From assembly GCA_964019415.1 (NCBI GenBank), contig OZ025872.1, positions 10,578,266 to 10,642,265 on the forward strand: a stretch of 64,000 nucleotides of DNA, given 5' to 3'. This document shows, in pieces, positions 33,147 to 43,800 of this stretch. This DNA is from Ianthella basta (lineage: Eukaryota; Porifera; Demospongiae; Verongiida; Ianthellidae). The stretch's first letter is position 1. The number at the start of each line of letters is the position of its first letter. Both the position numbers and the translations under genes were made by a program. The notes beneath the pieces were generated by a model, which worked only from the letters and a program-made list of their open reading frames with translations, was not told the DNA's origin and made no database searches.

Positions 33147-36100
33147 TCAGTCTCCATTTGGGCAACCGGCACCCAGGTTCCAGGGTGATTTGTGGGCTGA
33201 AAAGATAATGTAGCTCCCAGAGATGGCTGCTTTAGCCGCGTCGGTCAGGGCTTTACGTCTGTCAGAGGGTTTGCTCTGGGGGGCAGCAAGCCTTAGAGCC
33301 GTATAAGCCTCGTGTGTGTAGTGGCCTAGGCAGCCAATCTCAATTGTCAGCAGTTGAACTTGGTAACCCTGGGCAGATAGGTCCGAAGCCAAAAGCTGGT
33401 AGTTGGTCTTCCCCTGCTTCCGGGCTCTAGCATTCTTGATGCTGGTGAGGTTGTTCCAGGGCACAGTGAGTTCCAACATGGTAGCACGCTTACCATCCAC
33501 AATAAAGAGATCCGGCCGAGCGGTGGTCCCAATGATGGTGGGGGGAATGGTTGCTGGAGGAGATTCACATGCTCTGTGATCCGGCAGGTCTGCATAGACG
33601 GAGGCTTCTGGATTGAACCTCTGCAAGAATGGGAGTAGGGCGGTGAGCACCATGTCATGGCGCCATGTGTACCTGCCATCAGTCAGGGCTGTTGGGCAGC
33701 AATTCAACACGTGTTGCACGTTGCAGAGGGGGCCATTGCACAGAGGGCACTTCCGGTTAAGTGAGTAGCCCCATCGGACCAGGGAGCTTGGGCATAGTAG
33801 ACAGTCACAGCTTGCCCTCAGTATAAAGGACAGCTGACCCGCTGGCATTCCTGTGAGGAAGCGCTGCCAGAGGTGGTCTTCTGCACCAAGAGGGAGGATG
33901 CCTAAAAGACCATTCTGGACAGTGAGCTGGCTGAGATGGTTCTCCCAATCCTGCACCTGCTTCTCTCTCGCCAGCTTCTTACACTTGGCAAGCACCTGCG
34001 GCTTCTTAGGGGCATGTGGCTCAGCTCTGCACTGGGCAACGGCTGTTTGGAACCGCTCCACAGCCTTTGGGTCAAGGTAGGAGGCCTTCAGGTAAGACGG
34101 GTCCTGCAGAGAGGGGAGACACTCAAGAACATGTGGATCAGTAGAGTGAGCCACTGTTGTCAGCAGTGACATCTTGGCCTCTTCCAGGAATAGCGGGAGG
34201 AACTTCAGGTCAAGGCTGTTCGGATGAAAAATAGCAGATGGAGTGGTGCAGCGAGGGAGGTGCAGCCACTTCTTCACCATTCTTGTGAGCAGCCTCTGAA
34301 GGGAATAGACATGGCTCTTGGGGATGTCATTGACCATGAGGTGGAAGTATAGGGATGGTAGCAGTGAGTGGTTCAACATCCATGTCTTGTATTCACCTCT
34401 GACTGGTGTTTCGTCCAGAGCTGTGAGTTGGGGCAGAATGAGTGCCTTCAACCGCTGTGAAGCGCTCTGGCCGGTAGACTTGGGGCAGTCGGCTAGGGTC
34501 TTCCCAAGGAACTTGGTCGGGTGGTCATGGATGTTGGTGGTGCTGCCAGAAGAGAGGGGAAAGGTGGTGTTGGGGACAATCCTCTTACCATTGAATGCCA
34601 GGGAGATACACTTTGATGGCTTCAGGTGGAGATCCAGGCATTTACAGCGGGCGTCGATGAGGTGGAGGGCAGACTTGTGTTCTTCACGATTGGTCGATAT
34701 CAGGGACAGGTCATCACAGTATGCCTTGGCTCTGTGGGGACGGGTTGAGAAGAACTTGATGTCTTGGAGCTTTGCCCTCACTTTTGGGACCTTTGCAGTG
34801 GGTGGCGTGCTGTCCTTGGACAAGAAATGTCTGGAGTTGCCAGTGGCAAGGTGCCACTGCACTGTGCGAAGGTCAACCGTTTCGGTGCTGCCGTTGGCGT
34901 AGAGGACTGTGGACAGGCCTGCGGGCGAGTACTCGGTGACAGAGCAGCGGTACCAACCAGGGGGTTCATCTGATGAGGACTCGTTCCACTCCACATAGAT
35001 ATGAGCGTTCACAGGGGGCAAGCCAGCTGAAGATGGGACGGGGTATCTGAGGGAGAAGCCTGATGCCTTGTCCATGTTAGCTAGTTCCACAATGGGGTTG
35101 AAGGCAATGAGGAAGATCATTGGAGACAGAGTGTCACCTTGAAAAACCCCACGTTCTATCGGGAACACATCGGTTGTCCAGTTAGGTAAGGAGGCGAAGC
35201 CCTTCAATTGAGAGTAGGCGTTGCTGATGTAGCTGATGACTGGGGTGGGGATGCATATGTGTTTTAGCATATCTGTGATCAGCTGGTGAGAGATGGAGCC
35301 AAAGGCATTGCTGAGGTCCAGGAAGGTCATATACAGCGGGAGACCATTCGTCTTGGCGTTGCTCAGGATGGCTGAGGTGGTGAAGATATGCTCAATCACA
35401 CCTGGGATTCCAGATAGGAAGCCTTTCTGTGTAGAAGGGTCGATGATATCGTTTGCAAGGACGAAGTGTTCTAGGCGACTGGCAATGATGCGGTTGAATA
35501 GCTTTCCCACTGTGGAGGTCAGGGCAATGGGACGGAAGGAGCTAGGCTCAGATGGGGGACCTGACTTGTGTACAAGGGGGATCTTTCCAACACACCAGGA
35601 TGGGGGGCAGCTGTGTTCATCAAGTAGGATGCGGGAGAATAAGATAGCAAGGAAATGGTGGGTGGTCGGTAGGTGTTTCAGGTGATGATAGGAAATGCCG
35701 TTGCAGCCGGGGGATGACTTGGAGGAGCATTTCCTCAGGGCACGTTTGACTTGGCTAGGGGTAATGGGAGACATGTCAAAAGGTTTCCTAATTAGGGGGG
35801 TGGGCATCACGGAGTGGATCCAATCAGGGAGGCCAGCATAGGTGCACAATTCCTTGCTGAATGATGTTCGTAGGAACTGGTGCGCACTTTGTGCGCTGAA
35901 CTCTGGAGGTTGGTTCTTCTTTGACAGAAGAATAGATCTAGCAAACTCGAAAGGATTCTGGCGGTACTTCCTCTCCTGTTGTAGGGTGGAGCGGTGGTTA
36001 GCGGCGTCAGCCGCCACTTTGGCCACTTTGTTATGTGCCCTAACTGCATCTAAGAAGGGCCTAGGGTTGGTGGAGATGGACCCACGAAGGCTGTTCTTGG

Positions 36101-36386
36101 CCATAGCCAAGTTCCGTGCTGTCTTCTGGATTGAAGAGAGGCGGTGAGGCCCACGCGGGTTGATTCCCGGACGCTTTTCCTTCAGGAGGTTGCTCCGCGA
36201 TAAGGTGCTAACGGTGATGGTGACAAACGACTCCTCGGCAGCGGAGATACTAATAGAACGAGATGATAACTGGTGATGTAGGACATCTAGGTCAGCCTGT
36301 AAGTCAGCGTTGACAACTCGCCAGTCGATCGGAAGGTTTGCGACAAGGGCGGCTCCTGATTCGGGTAAGGGGTCTCCACCCGCCAT
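33147..36386 (-). CDS. Reverse transcriptase with RLE and Tudor-like insert
   Basis: An uninterrupted 1,079-codon frame. RT motif A is FLDLSNAFGSI (about 355-365), motif B is GVFQGDTLSP (413-422) and motif C is AYCDDLSLIS (555-564). Between B and C, 130 residues are inserted instead of the usual few dozen. The insert contains YVEWNES, PPGWYRCSVTEYSPAG and VLYANGSTETVDLRTVQW (about 464-511), the strand pattern of a Tudor-like barrel. Near the C-terminus a CCHC finger (CPLCNGPLCNVQHVLNC, 880-896) precedes a restriction-like endonuclease (RPDLFI, MLELTVPW, then Lys-rich), as in R2/NeSL/HERO-type LINEs. The protein would nick target DNA and prime cDNA synthesis there. No N-terminal zinc fingers are seen. 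The open frame suggests a recent copy. Confidence 0.9.
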   Translation of the reverse strand: MAGGDPLPESGAALVANLPIDWRVVNADLQADLDVLHHQLSSRSISISAAEESFVTITVSTLSRSNLLKEKRPGINPRGPHRLSSIQKTARNLAMAKNSLRGSISTNPRPFLDAVRAHNKVAKVAADAANHRSTLQQERKYRQNPFEFARSILLSKKNQPPEFSAQSAHQFLRTSFSKELCTYAGLPDWIHSVMPTPLIRKPFDMSPITPSQVKRALRKCSSKSSPGCNGISYHHLKHLPTTHHFLAILFSRILLDEHSCPPSWCVGKIPLVHKSGPPSEPSSFRPIALTSTVGKLFNRIIASRLEHFVLANDIIDPSTQKGFLSGIPGVIEHIFTTSAILSNAKTNGLPLYMTFLDLSNAFGSISHQLITDMLKHICIPTPVISYISNAYSQLKGFASLPNWTTDVFPIERGVFQGDTLSPMIFLIAFNPIVELANMDKASGFSLRYPVPSSAGLPPVNAHIYVEWNESSSDEPPGWYRCSVTEYSPAGLSTVLYANGSTETVDLRTVQWHLATGNSRHFLSKDSTPPTAKVPKVRAKLQDIKFFSTRPHRAKAYCDDLSLISTNREEHKSALHLIDARCKCLDLHLKPSKCISLAFNGKRIVPNTTFPLSSGSTTNIHDHPTKFLGKTLADCPKSTGQSASQRLKALILPQLTALDETPVRGEYKTWMLNHSLLPSLYFHLMVNDIPKSHVYSLQRLLTRMVKKWLHLPRCTTPSAIFHPNSLDLKFLPLFLEEAKMSLLTTVAHSTDPHVLECLPSLQDPSYLKASYLDPKAVERFQTAVAQCRAEPHAPKKPQVLAKCKKLAREKQVQDWENHLSQLTVQNGLLGILPLGAEDHLWQRFLTGMPAGQLSFILRASCDCLLCPSSLVRWGYSLNRKCPLCNGPLCNVQHVLNCCPTALTDGRYTWRHDMVLTALLPFLQRFNPEASVYADLPDHRACESPPATIPPTIIGTTARPDLFIVDGKRATMLELTVPWNNLTSIKNARARKQGKTNYQLLASDLSAQGYQVQLLTIEIGCLGHYTHEAYTALRLAAPQSKPSDRRKALTDAAKAAISGSYIIFSAHKSPWNLGAGCPNGD

Positions 36387-36564
36387 CTTGTCACACCTTC
36401 AAAAAGAAACAAAAAAAAACAAAAAAAAACGGATAACGTATAACGGACTGGCTAGCGGACACAGTGCATGAACGGAGGACCGTCCCCAGTCCTGGTCGCG
36501 TGGTGCATGGTGAGGGTCTACAGGGACGGGTCTAGCCTTGATCGCACATCCAGGCCTATTTTAG

Positions 36565-36963
36565 GATCAACTGACTTTAACGGACACGGGTATATTATGG
36601 CATAATGACGTCACCGGAAGCATTTTGTGACAACCCCGACATCTTTGGGCTAGCTTCGGTTGCTTCAACAACCTAGCTTTGGGCACACTCTATAACACAC
36701 AAAACATAACCCTAACGCTAACTTTACAGATGGCCCAAAGCTAAGTTGTTATAGCGGGCGCCCAAGCCTAAGTTGTTATAGCGTGCTCCCAAGGCTAAGT
36801 TGTTATAGCGGGCGCCCAAAGCTAAGTTGTTATAGAGTGTGCCTAAAGCTAAGTTCTTGAAGAGGCAACCGAAGCTAGCCCAAAGATGTTGGGGTTGTCA
36901 CAGAATGCTTCCTGTGACGTCATTATACCATAAAATCGTCGTGTCCGTTAAAGTCAGTTGATC
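36565..36963. mobile_element. ~400-bp foldback element, MULE-like
   Basis: Inverted arms of about 130 bases begin GATCAACTGACTTTAACGGA at 36565 and end in the mirror at 36963. CCTATTTTAG flanks both sides: a 10-bp duplication, or 8 bp if the repeat is read from GGATC. Long arms and 8-10 bp duplications fit Mutator-like elements. The centre holds about four units of GCTAAGTTGTTATAGCGGGC spaced about 31 bases. Confidence 0.8.
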
Positions 36964-37243
36964 CCTATTTTAGTTATATAGCTATACTAGACGAATGCAA
37001 GGCATTGAGGGGGCAAGCACATGCCATTTGTCGTCATCATCGCGCCGACTGCTCACATGCACAAGGGACGAGTTGACTGTTGTGTCATCACTGACTGCAC
37101 ACGTACACTGGGTGGACGTGACGTACCACGACTTCCAGTTTCCCACCACCCAGAAGAGAGGGGCTTCGCTTTGCTTGCCCCAACAAGGTGACAAGGCCTG
37201 GCACATTGCTTGAGTTGTGTAGGTTGCAGCCCACAGTGCAAGC

Positions 37244-37352
37244 CAAGTCTCGTGTAGCAAGGCCTCTGTTCCTGCCTCCATTATTATATGCTGACATCAT
37301 TGGTCGGCAGCATATATAATGGAGGGAGGAATAGCGGCCTTGCTAAGTGAGA
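37244..37352. mobile_element. Foldback MITE of ~110 bp
   Basis: GTCTCGTGTAGCAAGGCCTC pairs with a right arm ending GGCCTTGCTAAGTGAGAC. The arms are about 50 bases and also share CTCCATTATATATGCTG-type sequence. The remaining stretch 36964-37740 has no coding feature; from about 37621 it matches 7024 onward in the decayed copy. Confidence 0.7.
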
Positions 37353-37748
37353 CTAGTGCTAGCCAATCAGATTACAGCTATGCTATGACGTCACAACAGC
37401 TCATGCCAACCAATGAGGTAGCAGATTGCCCAGTAAGCAGGTGAACTTTCTGCATGTGGACACTATTGTTGTGCCGTCTCACTGGTTGAGGTGAACTGGC
37501 TTGTGACATCATAGCATGTTTGCAATCTGATTGGGAAGCCTGCCACCTACACAGCCCTATGTATGGTAATGTGCCAGGAGTATATCGTACCCCATAAGTA
37601 GGCCTGGATGTGTGAGGGTATAGGACTACCCACGGGGACTTCCATATATGGTATATGCACACAGTAGCTATTGTGGGTATTTATGGGTTGTCATGGTTAC
37701 ATGTATTGTCACTTTGTTCCGTTGTCTTCGCTTTGATAGCAAACATCA

Positions 37749-37899
37749 ATGTTGAGCTTGCAGTGCTCAGAACACCTGCAGAATGACCAGACTGTGGTAC
37801 AAGGACAACAACCTGTGCAGCTAATAGTAGAGGGACAACAACCGGTGCAATGTTCTAACTCTCCCGATCAAGCAGTGGATCAGTATGCTGGAGAAGGAG
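37749..37899 (+). CDS. First visible exon of NLR copy B (Gln-rich linker)
   Basis: It reads MLSLQCSEHLQNDQTVVQGQ, then a second QQPVQ unit, and ends GGAG|GTATGT with one base over, matching the next exon. The ATG at 37749 is a possible start. If the exon is instead internal, it begins at 37764 after CTTGCAG. Confidence 0.55.
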
Positions 37900-40800
37900 G
37901 TATGTTTAGCACGCATGTGCACATCATCATGTGCAATTGCGGCAGTGGAGGGAAGTTCTGGGCTACATGAGACTATGTGCGTGCATGGTGTGTGTATTTG
38001 TGTTTCATATTATAATTTGTGAATCGGAGAATTTGACATGGTTTGTTGTGTACAGTATACTCCTGTACACTGTGCGTGGTAGCTAGTGCATGATCAATGG
38101 TATTCAGCGTGCGTCCTTTTCTCTCCTATCCAGATGCTTCCTTTCTCCAATATCGACCTACCTTGGAACTGGTCTCCAGACTAGTGGTTCATAGGGTGTC
38201 TTCACGGTGGGACCATGTAGGGCTACAGCTGGGGATGACCCCTGAGCGTCTGAAGGTGATCGAACGAGAGCAATTCATGAAGATGGAAGACTGCTGCATT
38301 GCCATGTTCAGGGAGTGGTTGCAGGGAGCTCCTGGCACTGGCATCAAGAAGCGCTCATGGGAGGTAGTCCTGTGTGCAGTGGAATCTGGACACGGCACAA
38401 CTGCAGAGGAAGAGATAAGGAAGGGACTGAAGGAAGTTGTGACACAGCTTGACTACAGAGCTGCTGACTTTGGTGACAAGGTGAAGACTGTGCACTTGGA
38501 TGTAAGTATATATATATACAGTTGTACTTACGTTACTCTTCTACATGTGCGTGTATATGGAAGTGGGATAACATCATTGGATAAACCTTCTAATTGAGTG
38601 TTGATGGTATATTTGGATGAAGGTTGTCCACTTTACCTATTAATCCTTGCTGTCAAGTTTTGATCACGCATGTTTCTTGATGGCCTGCCTGGCCTGATTT
38701 GCGTGTTTTCTCATGCAGCTATAAAGGGATGCAACTAATTGCGATGTGTTCTCATTGCGTGTTTGTCTGCTTATATGTGGTGAAAGCTGTCATTTGACGA
38801 CCACGTTTCATACCATAGACTATCACACATTGTCAACCTCCAAATGTTGCAAAAGCTTGATTCTTGTGGTGTTTGATAGCTCAATGATCATGAGCTATCA
38901 CTGTGTTCAGCCATTTTAAGCCATAGTTTTACCTAATAGAAATTGCTCATTGTTTTCATGGACCTTGGCGATAGACCAGTTAACGACCAGATGTGCTAAT
39001 TATTGACCACACATACTACAGTGCTGAAAATAACGGTCGGTCATCGGTCAATTTCCGCGCAAAAATCCATTGGTGCGGACATTTCAGGCAATGGTCGGCC
39101 ATTTTGACCGAACACAAAATGGCAGACTGTTAATCTGTAACGGAGGAACAAAGTGTAAAACGTTTCGCAGACGTTTTACCTATTGTTCCTTTGTTTGCGC
39201 CTGAATCGAGTATTAGCGGTAAGATGAAGAGGGGCCCTGGCAAAGCGATCGAGAGCGAACCTGCACAGAAGCGAGCTGTCACTTACGAAACCTTCAAGAA
39301 GTGGCGCACGGAATTAGATCGCGAGTATCAAACCGTGTCATGGCTCGACTGCGACACAGTCTCAGAAGGCGGGAAGAAAGCTGTCAAGCGACTGAGGTGC
39401 TCCGTCTGCAGCAAGTTTAAGGCGAGCATCAGGGGCGGACGCAATTTCAGCGAACGATGGATCGTCGGTGCCGATTCAGTTCACGCAAGCAACGTCAAAG
39501 ACCATGCCCAGTCGGACCAGCACGCGCACGCACTGCTGCTGCTAAAAAAGGAGCAAGGAAGAGCTGCAGACTAGGGGGTCGCTTCATATGCCCCCATTAA
39601 TTATTGAAATATATTGCTGATTGTATTGCTGTATCTTGTCACTTGCTCATGTTTACTTGACAGACTTATATGCAGATTACTATTAAAGAGTGCTCACATT
39701 CATAAATTATTGAAATATAACGTCCGACCATAATATCTGAGTGTCCGACCATAACTGAGTTTGCTTGGACATATGTCCTAGCATAACCGAATAGTTATTT
39801 TCAGCACTGTACTAGTAACTGATTCTCACAAATCACTTGCAGGTATCTCTGCTTCGCAGCGGCCTGGGTCTGTTCTCGATTTGCGCTGTAACAGAGCCTG
39901 CTATGTGTCAATGTGCAAAGTCACACACTTTGTAGAAGGGTCTGTGAAGTACATGAATTCTCATATGATACTAGACGATAATGAGTACTGGTCAATAATG
40001 GGCAGCTAATGCTGTGTATGTTCACTCTATAGTTCATCATGGCTGTGCATTGATTACGGCCAGTTTTGATAGTGTGAAGGACAACTGGGAGTTATTGCAA
40101 GTGACTGACCCAGATCTGCTTTACATAACGTTTTCTCACTGTGTGGTGTGTGCAGTCTCAATCATTTTGATTGTCTCTCATTGAAACACTGATGGTTGAG
40201 TCATTTGGCCATTTTCAAGGCCACTATTTACGCACAATATTTAAGCTACATGGTCCAGATCTTGAATTTAATCCTTTGCGAATGTATGTTGTGCCCAAAA
40301 CTCGCAATATTCCAAGGACACAATTAACCATTGGTGTTTTAGTGCTTAGTGTATGGCTTGCTATCCCCCACTTTCAACTAGTCACGTGTGGCCACACCCT
40401 TTCCCCGCTTCTGCTGTGCAACGCTCCTGGAGGGGTTATGCAATAGCGGAAGCAGAGGAAAGGGTCTGGTCACACGAGACTAACTTCCTACTGGCCAGAC
40501 TATAATCAAACTATCAAAGGGTAGTAATATGTATACCTTTACCTTCTGGAGCTCTGTTTCTATGAACGTTCTTCATTGTACACAAAAAGGCTGCTTGTAT
40601 TTTACTGTACAAAACAGACCACCATGCACGTCAGGTGCTGCTACCATATACTACTACGACCACCACACAGTGCAAGTTACAATATTACGGCCAACACATG
40701 CATTTCTAGATGAAACGACCGCCACCACCACCACACTGTGCAAGTTTCAATGCATGCATTCAGTATATGCACCATTGCTCTAGAACAAAACAACACCGCC

Positions 40801-43800
40801 ACCACCACCACACAGTGCAAGTTACAATATCACAGCCACCACCACCTGTGCCAGTAGAGTATCTGCGACAGTTGGTCATAGAAAAAGACCACCAGTGCAA
40901 GTTACAGTGGCTCCGGGCCAGCACATGCAAGTTACAGCCGGTCAGAACCTGCACCGCTGCCAATGGAATGCACGCTGCAGCAAGCAATTGTAAGCTTGCC
41001 TAAGGGCATGCCATTGAATTGAGAGTGCATAAGAAATTCAATGGCATGCCCTTAGGCAAGTTACGATTGCTTGCTGCAGGGTGCATTCCATTGGCAGCGG
41101 TGCAGGTTCTGACCGGCTGTAACTTGCATGTGCTGGCCCGGAGCCACTGTAACTTGCAGTGATGGTCTTTTTCAATTACCAACTAGCGCAGATACTCTAC
41201 TGGCACAGGTGGTGGTGGCTACTGTAACTTGCACTGGTGGTCTTTTTCTATGACCAACTGTCGCAGATACTCTACTGGCACAGGTGGTGGTGGCTGCGAT
41301 ATTGTAACTTGCACTGTGTGGTGGTGGTGGCGGTGTTGTTTTGTTCTAGAGCAATGGTGCATATACTGAATGCATGCATTGAAACTTGCACAGTGTGGTG
41401 GTGGTGGTGGTCGTTTCATCTAGAAATGCATGTGTTGGCCGTAAAATTGTAACTTGCACTGTGTGGTGGTGGTAGTAGTATATGGTAGCAGCACCTGATG
41501 TGCATGGTGGTCTGTTTTTTTTCAGCTGTAGCACATAATATACTACTCATTGCAACTTCCACTGTGGTGGTGATGGTGGTTGTATTTATCTATTGGTGGT
41601 ATAGTAGCTGAATATTGTGGCTGGATAGTTGTGAGCAAGTGTACATGTGGGTGCTGCTCTGCTCCAGCATAGCAGCAAATGCATACAAATTGGTGTCAAA
41701 ATGTGATTGTTCAAAACATCGCCTCCATTTTGTGACTAATTAAGCAATCCTGCTAATGACATGAGCAAATGGGCCATCTAACTATGTCCACTTAGTATCA
41801 AAACTTACCGGGGCCGGGTAGGTGGGATATGCATTGAACCTCGCTTTTCTCGGCCGTTTTGTGACTAATTAAGAAATCCTGCTAATGACATAAACAGTTG
41901 GATTATCTGGTTAGGTTCACCAAGTGTCAAGACTGAGCGGGCCTGGCTGGTTAAGTAAATCGTACACCTCACATATGTCGGCCATTTTGAGACTAATTAA
42001 GAAATCCCGCTAATAACATAGGAAGGTGGACCACTTGGTTGTGTCCACCAAGTTTCATGTGTCAACGAGCCCAGTTGCATTAATATACAAGATATCACTA
42101 TGCATCAATATAAATGCACCATACATTAAGTGTTCTCCTATGTGCATTTATATTAGTATTTTGCAGGCTGCTTGTAGAAGAATGAAGACTTTATTACAAA
42201 TTCCGTCTCATTTAAAAGTCTTAAAATATCCCATACTTCAAAGCCATACCTGACATATGCTCATGAAGGCCGCCAACCCCCCTGGGAATTATTTATTTAT
42301 TTATTTATGTTATATTATATTATACCACCGCCACCACCACCACACAGTGCAAGTTACAATATCACAGCCACCACCACCTGTGCCAGTAGAGTATCTGCGA
42401 CAGTTGGTCATAGAAAAAGACCACCAGTGCAAGTTACAGTAGCCACCACCACCTGTGCCAGTAGAGTATCTGTGCTAGTTGGTCATAGAAAAAGACCACC
42501 AGTGCAAGTTACAGTAGCCACCACCACATGTGCCAGTAGAGTATCTGCGCTAGTTGGTCATAGAAAAAGACCACCAGTGCAAGTTACAGTGGCTCCAGGC
42601 CAGCACATGCATTTTGCGGGCTGCTTGTAGAAGAACGAAGATCTAATTAAAAATTCCGTCTCATTTAAAAGTGTTAAAATCTCCCATACTTGAAAGCCAT
42701 ACCTAGCACATGTTCATGAGGGCTGCCAAACCACCTGGGTATTATATTATATTATATTATATTACTGTATTCGCTCTAAAAATTTGTCATTCTAATTTTC
42801 GTCAGGGGAAAAAAATATGCTCAAGTATACTCTAATCGTGACGAATTTCCTGTCTCTCTAATTTCCGCCTTTGGCCTCTAATTTTTGTCATGGACAGGAA
42901 GCATTCTAAATATTCGTCGGAAATGCCTGCAATACAGCTGCGACGGCCAAGGAACAAAGCCTAGGAGCAAAGCCAACAGCACTCGCTGTTGTCTTTGTCC
43001 TTTTGGCATTGTTCTGTTCGTCTATAAGCCTTCTCGGCGCTGTGTACGTCGTTCATTTTCCTTCTGGTGCAACAATGGAGTTCAGTGATCGCGAATTGTC
43101 TCCACATCCTTCTCGTTCGGACGGTAGCCTCGCACTGCTGTTCGCCCAGTCAACGTGAAAGCGGCCATTTCAGCAAGAAATGCCCATACGGAATAGCTCT
43201 TTAATGTTTCATCTTCGCTCTAATGTTTCGTCCGAAAATTCTAAATATTCGTCACCTTCGACGGCCTTCTCCATTCCAGCTCTAATTGCCTCAAAAGACG
43301 AAATTATCGCTGCACTAGGGGTGACGAATTATTAGAGAGGATACGGTATATTATATTATATTAGCTACTATACCACCACATAGATAAATACAACCGCCAT
43401 CACCACCACCACAGTGGAAGTTGCAATGAGCACACCAGTATAATATTATGTGCTAGAGCTGAAGTGAGGGCTTCTCAGCTGGCTCAGGCATCAGAAAGGG
43501 GGTGGTTCTCTAATACCAGCTTCACAACAGGGTTGAAAACCTTGCCGACGTTTCGACCAGATGTTCTGGTCTTCTTCAGGGCGAAGATATGATAGCGCGA
43601 GCACTGATCATATTTATAGCCTAGCATCTCATCATGCGCTGTCACCGGAAGCCACATCAAGGGGTGTCACCGGAAGTTGCGGGATTGCCTTCCTCGAGGC
43701 GGCCATCCAACATCCAGGCAGCTCCAGCCCACCATCCCTGTTGAGGGAGGGGCGGTTCAGCCTGATGTGGATTGCCTCCTTGAGCATCAGTTCTTTGGGG

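Larger units (their letters stand above)
32890..36420 (-). mobile_element. Non-LTR retrotransposon with restriction-like endonuclease
   Basis: The element runs on the minus strand from about 36420, where A-rich/AACAAAAAA tracts precede the start codon, to the 45-bp repeats. One long intact protein covers nearly all of it. No target duplication was identified, so the boundaries are approximate. Confidence 0.7.

Noticed and set aside
32813-33172. A protein made of 15-residue repeats (HIHVLL units)
   Set aside because: It is the translation of the exact 45-bp tandem DNA repeat past the LINE stop codon.
36600-36960. Telomere-like or satellite array
   Set aside because: Arms and flank duplication show a single foldback insertion with a short internal array.
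42330-42615. CRISPR-like repeat and spacer array
   Set aside because: The units are fully repeated with no unique spacers, and the window is eukaryotic.
40710-42630. His/Pro-rich open frames such as HHHHTVQVTISQPPPP
   Set aside because: They occur on both strands of the inverted repeat and change frame between units, so they follow from CCACCACCAC runs.
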